Shown here: positions 44,781-57,000 of the stretch, piece after piece | Numbering within the stretch: the first letter of the stretch is position 1 | Layout of the letters: every line of letters starts with the position of its first letter | The notes under the pieces: generated by a model | The model's database searches: none | Told to the model about the DNA's origin: nothing | The model's input: only the letters and a program-made list of their open reading frames with translations | Position numbers and translations under genes: made by a program | From: Paracyclopina nana | Lineage: Eukaryota; Arthropoda; Copepoda; Cyclopoida; Cyclopettidae | Assembly (NCBI GenBank): GCA_019096065.1 | Contig: JAGUCH010000002.1 | Location: forward strand, 5,096,501-5,160,500 | Direction: 5' to 3' | Length of the DNA stretch: 64,000 nt

Positions 44781-45323
44781 ATTGAAATTAATGAAAATAA
44801 ATTCGCGCCTCTATTAAGTTAAGGGGAACGGCTCTTTTTCAGCCAAGTCTCGAAGCCTTAGGACTTACGAGCAACTTTAGAGCATGAAAACGACCTTGCG
44901 CCTGTACCTCGAGAGGGAATTCTGCAAACTGTGACGATCAACAATTTGGCAATATTTTACTGAGAAACTATCTCGCAAAATTAATGATCAGTTTTCAGCA
45001 ATTTATTGCAGTTGAGACAATTATCATTTTAATGTGAGTTTCTCAACGAATTCTCCGAGCTTAGTTTAGTGACCGATATCGACTAAATTAATTTTTTAAC
45101 CTATAACTTTAACCGAATGCCCAGCTCTAATTTTTTGCTAGGAAGTACCGAAAAAATCCGAAAAACGGAATGAAAAATTTCATTTAAAGAGGTTGTGTGA
45201 TTTCTTCCAATCAGCCGCCGTCGGAACTTGAAAATCTCAAGCCCAGCCTAGGTTTGTTGACGTTTTTTGCGGCTACGGGCTACCGCCAAAGTTAAAGTCA
45301 GTGGAGAACGGATAAGGTTGATC
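44781..45323. other. Divergent promoter region before BAP18
   Basis: These 543 nt separate the start codons of the unrecognised minus-strand gene and BAP18. A frame runs into BAP18 from 45267 but has no ATG better than 45324. No repeat or TATA box was identified. Confidence 0.4.
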
Positions 45324-45912
45324 ATGAGTCCGACGAATAGCCAGCGTGTGGGAGAGATTTTTACCACTGCTGGTGACGCTTTTAACACGTTAGGTCAGTT
45401 AACGTCACAATTAGAATCATCCGGACCGAATGCTACAAAATGGACTGATCAAGTAAATAGTCTTGTCAATTTGACCTTAGAAAATTCCTCTTAATTGTTA
45501 TGAATATGCTTACAGGAGATTCAGATGCTTGCCAACGCTGTGCATAAGTTTGCGAATGATCTCCAGACCATATCTGATACGATAAGAGCCAGAACAGTTG
45601 GTCAAATCAAGGGAGCTTTGCAAAAGAGAGCATTTGAAGAGGCTGGCATTTCTATCCAAAACCAGCAGCCTGTGCAAGTATGGCTATTATCTACAATTAA
45701 CTAATGTGCCCTATTCATTGCATTTTTCTCTTTGTTTTTAGACTCTGTCAGCGAGTCAAGAAACGAACAACTCTCTAATGTCTTCAACCACCAAGCAAAA
45801 TGCGAGCGTAACGTTAAACGCTCTGAATGCTACCGAATCGGAAGTGGACGTGGAAGCCTCCAATGATTCACCTCTAGACTTTGAATCTACAGCGGCCGAC
45901 GTTGCCATATAA
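45324..45912 (+). CDS. BAP18: BAP18, chromatin complex subunit
   Basis: Three exons (45324-45452, 45516-45677, 45742-45912), all phase 0, encode 153 residues. The start MSPTNSQRVGEIFTTAGDAF matches human BAP18/C17orf49 (KVGEIFSAAGAAF). A SANT-like domain follows: KWTDQEIQMLANAVHKFAND, then ISDTIRARTVGQIK. The C-terminal part keeps VTLNALNATESEVD (human VTLSALNDSDANSD). The family binds H3K4me3-related complexes (NURF, MLL1/WDR5), so a nuclear cofactor role is expected. I chose ATG 45324 over the upstream open frame because the homology begins there. Confidence 0.92.
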
Positions 45913-46458
45913 ACTGTTCGAATGGCTAAAAAATGACTGTGTTGTATTAAAATAAGTATTCTTTTCATGGAGTTGCTTCAAATTTGGGAAGGCAAATAAT
46001 TTGCTGGACCGCTTAACTTGAGGCAATCCTTGAGGCAACCTATTCGCGAAGCATCTAGCGCTAATAAAAACTTCAGTTTATAAGTATTTTCGAACCTATG
46101 ATACGGAGAATAGTGATTTTCATGCGAGCAGTATCGGTTTATCTCTAATGTAAAGCAAAGCTGTTTAAAATGCTCGGTAGGCTGGGAAAGGCACTAGCAC
46201 ACTCAACTTTACTTCAATAAAAATGGCAATGTTAGTAGAATAGGTGAGCTTGTTGCGCCATCTTCTCATTGTTTATATAGCGTCGTCGGCGTCGCTTCAT
46301 TATTCAGCTGCCAGTGATCACCAAAACACAAACGTTTTCTCACTTCGACACTAATCGTCGAATATCATTTGCATCTTCGATATCAAGTGTAAGTTTATCG
46401 CATTTACATCATCTACTCGCTCCTAACCGACTTTTCATTGCAGATTTGATAATTCACA
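45913..46458. other. Spacer and UAP56 5' UTR
   Basis: Contains the BAP18 3' flank and, towards the right, the UAP56 leader. A 5' UTR intron at 46388-46443 (CAAGT|GTAAGT...TTGCAG|ATTTG) ends 15 nt before the ATG. Confidence 0.55.
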
Positions 46459-48492
<2,034 letters not shown>

Positions 48493-48884
48493 GACTCAAA
48501 TCTGAGAAACAAAACATGGAAGCCAAGCCTCTGCACGGAGCATTTTGTTTAATTTTCATCCAAGAAATGTAGAATAGAAGACCTGCATTAATAAATAAAC
48601 TTGAAGAATTTGTAAAATTGCCTCTCTGGGTTCATTTAATGTCAAGCTTTCACGCCTATTTTTGTAATAGCCTAGGCAAGGGTTTTAAAATAATGCTTTA
48701 TCAACGATGGATATTATGCTTGTTGTAACGGAGGGCCAAAGACGCAATAATGCGATAAAATCTATTAATAAACCTCGAACCGCTCCTTTTTGAATTGTTT
48801 ACATCGCGTTGAAGGGCTGATTTGGCTGTGCTGGCTGGTTTGGGCTGTAGGGCTATGTGAGTTCCCCTGGCTCTAGTGGCTTGT
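48493..48884. other. UAP56 3' UTR and spacer
   Basis: Overlapping AATAAATAAA at 48590-48599 ends UAP56. The remainder is a short promoter region for the next plus-strand gene; nothing else is recognisable. Confidence 0.5.
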
Positions 48885-50961
48885 ATGTCGGAAAATCAAA
48901 GCAGGAGCGTGGCAGCAGACAAGTGCTTCATTATGGATGACAAAAGCAAGGCTGCGAATGTTGCCAATCAGGCCCCAGTTGTCGCTTCCAATCAGCCGTC
49001 CTCTAATCTAAAAGATGAAAAATCCGGAGAAGTGAAAGATCAAAAGATGGAGCACACAGAGCAACAAACTGGCTCGATTTCGGGCGAAAAGGCCAAAGAG
49101 TCTTCGATGTCAGCCAATGAAGAAGTTGAGGCTAAGAAATCCGAGATTGCCGCCTCTTCTGATGCCAACAAGAGGCCTAGAGAGGTGAGTGAAGAGGACC
49201 TTGACGAGTCGGCGAAGAAAAAGACCAAGAAAGATGACAACACATCCTCCTCATCCTCTACTGTGGCTACCTCGGAACCTACTATTTCGGCAGCTAGCTC
49301 TGCTGTGGCTCCAGTCACTTCGACGACCGTCTCATCAAAGCCTAGCCGTGGAACCAGGGGGAGCCTCTCTGAAAAATCCGAGAAGGCCGGAAAAGGGGCC
49401 AAAAGGGGAACTGAAAAAAGGGCCAGTCCAACTTCTTCAGCCTTGAACAGTCCTAAGAAGCCATCAAGCAGAGACCAATCAGACGAGGAAGATGCTGAGA
49501 GTGCCAAAAAATCAGCCTCTTCAAACAATGAGCCTAAAGTTCCTCCTCTAAAAATCGTGCTATCGGGCTCCACTGGCTCGAATGCCTCTGAAGACAAAAA
49601 GTCACCCACGGGTAAAGTGTCCCATCATTTCCATTTTTTTCTCTTTTCAATTTCTTGTCTATAGGCGGCAATAAGGACGACGGTTCGAAAGAAACTGAAA
49701 AGTCTGGAGGCAAGGATATGTCAGAGTCAGCCGACAATGCCAATGCTACCTCGCATCATTCTCCTAATTTGGAAGCTTTTGACGATAACGACTCGAAGGG
49801 TGCAGTCGGTACCAACACGCGATTGACTCGAAGTCGTGCTAATCAAGGCACACCCGGCCCTGGTGACGACTCTCCAAGTAAGATTTTCATAGTACCTGTA
49901 ATTGTCATCAGTTCAACGAGTCTTCGTCAGATATGAGCCAATGTGAAAATGCCAACCTTGAACCTGCCACCAAGGAACCAGCTGCTACTGCAACCACTTC
50001 GAACGTGAGCTCACAAAACTCACAATCAAGCTCGGATCGGTTAAATTATGCAGACTATCACGTGAAAAAGCGCAAACTGCGGTCGCAAGTGGACCAAGAA
50101 CCTGGCGGTAGTAGCTTGACCAACGTAGCGTCCGCCTCAACCTCTGCTGTGAGTGGCGGTGATCCCAAGTGTCAAAAGTCTTCATCCTCCACCTCAGGCG
50201 AGCCCCTCAATGACATCGAAAAGTACTTGAACATTCGCAAGCAAGTTGAGCAAAGACGCAAGAACTTGTTCCCTGTCCAACCCAAGCCTCCGCAAGGTTT
50301 CAAGGATTACTTGATGAACAGGAAAACATACTTGCTTCAAGGCAACGCGCACGAAAGGTTGCGCTCAATCCCTATGATTCAGCCTCCCCACTCACTTGAT
50401 GGGCCTTTGAGAGAGTTGTTTAAGCAGCAGGAAGAAGAACGGTACAAACTAAGGTTGAAGCACGTGGTTGAAAAGGAAAAGCTCGTTTTGGCTGTTGAGC
50501 AAGAAATTCTTCGCGTCCATGGGCGTGCCGCGAGGGCTTTAGCCAATCAATCGTTGCCGTATTCGGTGTGCACAATTCTTCGTGACGAAGAAATCTACAC
50601 CCCCATTGATCCCCAGCAAGAGGAAAAGAACCGAGACATTCGCTCAAGGTGAGACATCTTGCCAGCAAATTATAGAAAGCATCACAATTAAATTCCTGTC
50701 GTTAGGTATAATGGTCGCTTGTTCTTATCCTGGTTGCAAGATGTGGATGACAAATGGGAAAAAATCAAGGAGCAAATGGTCCTCAGGCACCATAACGAGG
50801 CTGAATCATTGAATGCTGTGCAGAAAATGGACTGGGAATGGAAAGTGAATGAAATCACTGGAAGTCCTGCCAACGACGGTGGTAATGGTGTCCTCCAGAT
50901 GGACGACTTGCACATTCCTATGGTCCATGTGTCAGACGACTTTGACATGTCCATTTCCTGA
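48885..50961 (+). CDS. ANKRD11/12-like C-terminal protein without ankyrin repeats
   Basis: Four exons (48885-49611, 49665-49877, 49931-50648, 50706-50961) join in phase to 637 residues. The first ~450 residues are Ser/Lys/Glu-rich and disordered. The last ~200 match the conserved C-terminus of ANKRD11/ANKRD12 (FKDYLMNRKTYLLQGNAHER; GPLRELFKQQEEERYKLRLK; EILRVHGRAARALANQSLPY; LFLSWLQDVDDKWEKIKEQM; IPMVHVSDDFDM). In vertebrates that region mediates transcriptional repression and protein turnover, downstream of ankyrin repeats that bind nuclear-receptor coactivators. No ankyrin repeats are present, and the close upstream UAP56 gene leaves little room for missing exons. I chose ATG 48885; 48936 (MDDKSK) is an alternative. 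Confidence 0.85.
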
Positions 50962-51072
50962 ATCTCTCGAGAACTTATGTTAATTTTTTGTGTAGTAATC
51001 CATATATATCAATAACGCTATATAAACCTGTATGCACCGAGAGCATATTTTATTTTTTCGCAATTACAATTT

Positions 51073-54000
51073 TTAGAGCATTTTAAAGTTCCCTTTGATC
51101 ACTCCAGCTTTGGCTTTTGGTAAGGACATGAGTCCCAAATTGGGCTTCTTTGCACCTGAAGAGGTACTTTTGGCACTGCCATAAGATGACGATGGTGCTG
51201 CAGGGGAATCCGAGGGATAAGACCGTTTCCGACCTCCTCCACGAGACCCTCTAGACGACGAGTTTCCTCCTCGCTTTTTGAAGAAGCCTCGGCCTCTTCC
51301 ACCTCGCGAACCACGGCCGCTGCTACCACCACCACCGATATTAACTGATTTCCCCATCCATCCCGATCTTCGCTGAGTGTCATTTTGATACATAGGATTG
51401 TTTGAGGTTGGTGCCGTGAAAACATTTGCCTCTTCCTCCTTGGCCATCAGCTCGGCAAGTTGCTTGTCCTCTAAGTAATTCATTCGTTTGGCATTGAACT
51501 CTTTGCAGACGTCGAGTAAATGAGAGCCGAATCGCTCAAATCTAAAGTGTGTCATCTGATCAACTTCCAGCATTTCAGCCTTGGTCTGAGGTAGCTTCTC
51601 TGCAATTTCCCTGAAACACTCAATGGGCAGAGCCAAATAAACGCTTTTCAGCTCAGGGAAATGCTTGGCGATTGCATTTTTGAGTTGGGCAAAGCACTCT
51701 TCCTCCAGAGTTTTGAGGACATTGTCGTCTTCGTTGTTGTCATTGTTGGAAACCACTGGATCTTTATTGCTCGTTGCCTTCTTCTCAATGTTGATAGTAA
51801 TCTTATCAGTTTTGATTCTCTGAGCCTTGGGACCTGGTTTCACATATGCTGACACAACACCCTCTTGAGAAATTGCAAGTTCTTCCCATAAATATTTCTC
51901 AAGAACAAGCTTGCGGATGATTCTAAAGAAGAAAAAGAGAGGCGTGACAGTTTTGCCTTTTTAATTTTATCCCAAAGTTTTTCCCCTTGGATTTTTTGGC
52001 ATAATTGTCTAACCGCAAATCCTCCCAAACATAAGCGCAGACCAACCTAAACGAAATCTGATTCAATGCAACCTAAAAATAAACCGACATAATCGCAAGA
52101 GTCAACAAGAAAAGATATACGTACAGGCTGCATTTAAGCAGACTGCTTGCTGATGGACTAGGTGTAAGAAGATTTGCGTAAAAGTGAAGCGCATTTTGGT
52201 GGATTGGGGCATTGGGCAGTTGCTGCATGGTACCTAGTGGAGTAGGTACCATACAACAGGCAGTACATTGACCTTTGTAATTCTTTTCGTTTGCCCCTTG
52301 GTAATGCCCAAAGCAGCTTTCTTTGAAATTTTTGATTTTGGCCCAAAAGATTTGACTTTTGCCCTTTGCAATTTTACCCCTGGAAATTTTGCCCTAATTC
52401 CCAGCCTTACCTAACCATCCCAAGGTTATTTGTGTCAGGACCCAGGATTTTTATCCCTTGGATTTTTGGCCCTTACTCGAGCAATAATTTAGCCATGGCT
52501 TATTCTAATTTGGATATCTGGTAACGACACAATCAACAGCTGAGCGTTTCGAGTTTGTTATGATTATTGTAAGAAGCTTGAAGAAAGCAAAGGAGGAAGT
52601 GTCCTTTCGTGAAAATGAACCGAATTCGGGCATACGAGCGTGACCTCAGGACTTTGATAAGACTTCAGAGGATTCAAGGTCAAAATGTTGACCTTAAGAT
52701 CATTTCTCGTAGTGGTGTGTCTCTAGCGCATACAGCCGTTTTATCGCACCTTCATCCATACTGGGAAGGAATTTTAGCCGAATTAGCGACAAGCGAGGAG
52801 AACTTTGGCGTGGTTATGATGCCTGATACTGACCATGATGAAGTAGAACAATGGCTAGACCAGTTATACTTGCCATCTGGAAGCAAAGAAGTTGTGACCC
52901 AAAGGAAACAAGTTGTGACCCAAAAGAAGAGGAGCCTTTCTCAGCGAAAGGCCTGCGAAATTTGCTCGAAAACCTTTAAAAGCAAAGCTAGTTTCTACTC
53001 TCATATGCTGGAGCACAAGCCCGAAAAATGGAGCATCAAATGCGCTGCTTGCCCCACAAAATCATTCAAAACCAGTCGTCATCTAGCAATGCATAATGCT
53101 AAAGAGCATGGAGTGAAATCGCTGGTTTGCCTTCAATGCGGCAAAAGCTACTCCACTGATGCTAATCTAAGATGTCATGTCATCGCTTCGCACAATAACA
53201 GCCAATTCCCATGTGAAGACTGTGGAAAGGTGTTTGCCTCAAAAGTGTATTTAAAAGCTCACCAAAAGTTGCACAACAAGGACAGCGACCTAGGAAAAAC
53301 TTGCCCCAAATGTGGAAGGCTATTCAAGGGCAGATATTACTACCAACACCTTCAGCTGCACAGTCCCTCCAAATGGAAGCACAAATGTACACATTGTCCC
53401 GAAAAGTTCCAATCTAGATACAAAATGCTCGAACACGAGTCATTGTTCCATACTGGGTTAGCCCAATTTCCCTGTGATAAATGTAACCAACTATTTCTCA
53501 CGTCAGCTCGGAGAGCAGTGCACAAAAGATCTTGTCAAAAAATACTGAATTAGTTCAATTTGCTAACGCATGCATTTATGTCTCTTCACAGATCATGGAT
53601 CTTCCCTTCAAGTGCGGGGATTGCTCGAGATCGTTCAACCTAGAGCAAAGTCTGGTTGCCCATGTGAATTTCAGGCACAAAAAGAAGTTCTTGTGCAAAA
53701 ACTGCGACGATATTTTCAACAGTGATGTGGAGCTTGTGAGGCATCGCTTGGAGAATCACAAAGAGGACATCAAGGAGCGCATCAAGAGCACGAGGCATGC
53801 ACAGACCAATGATGCTCCATCCGAGGAGCTCATTCAATCCTTCGTTTCTCGTACCATCTCTCAGCGCAACCGAAAGCCAATGTACGCTTGCAAAGAATGC
53901 AAATTCGAGTGCGTCACTGCAAACTCCATCAAAAGACACGTCACCATCAAGCATTTGAGAGTCAAATGCTACGAATGCTCCATATGCGATAGCTCGTTCC

Positions 54001-57000
54001 TGCATAGGCCAAGTCTGGTCGAACACAACCTCAAAGTACACGGTATAAAAACGCTGAACAACAAAGAGAAACGCGAGCGTTTCCTTGAGACCGCTGCACA
54101 ATTCGTGGCCTACGACTCAGACAAAAACCCTACCTCTCAATGCACGAAGTGCGACAAAGACTACGGAACCTACGATAAGCTACTGGTTCACATTCAAAGA
54201 GTGCATGTCACAATGGCGTCAACCAGCATTTGCGATATGTGCGGGAAAGTGTGCAAAAACGGCGGAATCTTGCGTGAACATCGAATGACAGCTCACGGCA
54301 TAGGCGACGAGAAAAAGGCAAGAAAGCTCCGCATGATGGATGAATATTTTGATGGCTTTGTCGACAACAAAGCTGGAATCAAGTGCAAAAAGTGCCAAGT
54401 TGTGCTAAGAGGTAAAATTAGGTAAGGCTATGAAAAAGCCGGCACTGATTTAAATATCTTTCAGGTGGAAGCTTCCATTATCTGCGGAGACATGTCGAGT
54501 ACATTCACGAGAAAGGCGATCGGGAATATCACTGTGAAAAGTGCGGAGAAACCTTCCACCATAAGTACACCTTAAAGGCTCACATGAAACGAAAACACAA
54601 AGTTGATTGGAGCCAAGTGTGCGTGCCAGAAGAAGGAGAAGAGGCCGACATCAAGATCCTGATTAAGCAGCTTTTCATTGAAGCTGAACATAATGGGAAA
54701 ACAAGAGTGAAATGCGTTGAGTGTGACAAGCTATACAACCCCAAGTACAACAAAAGAGAGCACGTCAGACGTTTTCATTTGAACAAGAGCCATATTTGCA
54801 ACCAATGTGGCATTGAGGTAGCAAGTGCTGACCTATTGGTTGAACACGAGTCAAATCAACACGCCGAAGATAAAGGAGAAGTCTGTGCTCAAGAAATTCT
54901 GGCTGTTGCCGATGATGATTTTCTTATGGAAGATGAAGTCACTGAAACCTCACCGATAGAGGACAGCGAAGCCTATCTAATTCAAAGCGACCCAGAGGAA
55001 AGTAAAAATGTTAGACACAAGGAAGATCATGCGGAAGAGAACCTAAAACAGGACTTCGAGGAAGCTGGAAAACCTGAAAAGGATTTGAGCATATCGGCTT
55101 CAGTTTCACTCATCGAGGAGAATAAAATAAAAGAAGAGCCTACTCAAGACCCACTCGAAATTGTCAAGGTCGAAGCTATTTCTGATCATGAATACAGTGA
55201 GGCTGAAGTCAAGGAAGACAGTGAGACTGAAGTCAAGGGGGACAAGGAAGACAGCGAGACTGAAGTCCAAGAAGACAGTGAGACTGAAGTCAAGGTGGAA
55301 GAGGCACCAAAAAAAAGGAAGGATTTTACAAGAAAGCTCACGGCCGAAGAAAAAGCCACAGCAAAGAAGTACACTATCAGAACAAGTGAAAAGCTTTTTG
55401 AGTGCAAAATTTGCGCTAAGGTGAAGGCCAATATTGCCATGGGTCATATTCTACGTCATATAGTTTCACAACACTTGACGTGTGATATTTGCAAGGAGAG
55501 CCTCGTTGACACTACCTACTCTGAGCATTTGGAATCCGTGCATAAGCTCACAACTGAAAAGGCTCACGAACTAAGATCAGATGAAAGTTCACCTTTGGTG
55601 CCTTTCGTTGGAGAAAACAATACCTGCAAAGAATGCCTGACTCAAAAGAAGTCCTTCTGCCACCTAAAAACCCACATAATACAGCATCATTTACCTGCAG
55701 TCCCCTTTTTTAAGTGCACTATCTGCAACCTGAAATACTACTCTCCTAGATGCTACGACAGCCATGTTGAGAGATTTCATGCGAAAGCTAAACCGAAAAC
55801 GAAAGAAGAGACCTTGCTGCAAAATTTCCTTCAAGAACATTTTGGCTGCATTGATCGCTCAAAAGATAAATCAGAGCTCTTCAGGTGTAAGATTTGTGAA
55901 AGGCACTTTCTAACAGAGCATCATGCTGTCAGGCACCTGCACATGAAGCACCACATCTTCTTTACGGGAGGAAGCCATGTGTGTGATACCTGTGGCCTAA
56001 GCTTCATCAAGCTCAGCTTGTTCACCGCTCACATCAAAACGCACCAAAAGAAGACGAAATGCTCAGTCGATGAAAGCTTAAAGAAGGTCAATCACATGTG
56101 GCAGTGCAAAGAATGTGACCAACAATTCCTCAAGAAAGATCCGCTGAGAAGACATTTTATTATAGATCATCTAAAAGTGACACCAGATATTTGCGACGTG
56201 TGCGGGGAATCTTTCACCAAGACTGGACTTGATACGCACAAAAGGGCTCAACACAGCATCAAGAAGGCAGCCAAGAAAACTTTGTCCACCATGGAGTTAG
56301 ACAACGCCATTAGGCTATTGCAAGACGGACTCAAGTGCCTGAAATGCACGCGAGTCTTCAAAACTGAGGAGAGAGTACAAAAACACATAAAAAACTTCCA
56401 TGTCAGGCAGCCAGAAATCTCGTGCGACTTTTGCGAGGCTAAGTTTGTCAGTATTAACTCCAAAATACACCACATGGTGAAGGTTCACGAGGTGAAGTCG
56501 CAGGACAATTTGCTTAAAGAGAATGAAGAGGCTGATGAGAAGCTGAAGCAGCTGGAGTTCGTCAAGAAAAACATCGCTGAGGCTAAGCAGTTTGAAGAAA
56601 ATGGAGTCACATTCTTTGAGTGCCCTTTGTGCAAAAAAGTGGTCACGAACAAGCAAGGCTTGAGAATTCATCTGAGGCAGGTTCACTTACAAATCAAGTA
56701 TCTGGAATGCGAGCATTGCCGCAAAAGGTTTTCCTCTACTGGCACTATGGCATACCATACGAAATTCATTCATGGAAGCAAAAATGAAAGATCGAGGCAC
56801 TTAGAAATAATTCGAGAGGTAACCAAAGAAGCCAAAACCATTGTCAAAGATGGTCAAACAACGCTATATGAATGTGCCAAATGCAACAAGTTCTTGAAAG
56901 GCAAGCAGGGTCTTAGGCTACATTACATGAGCATTCATATCAAATAGAGAGGGACAATAAAACCTAACTAGGCTAAGATTTTCAAAAGAAACCTAAGAGT

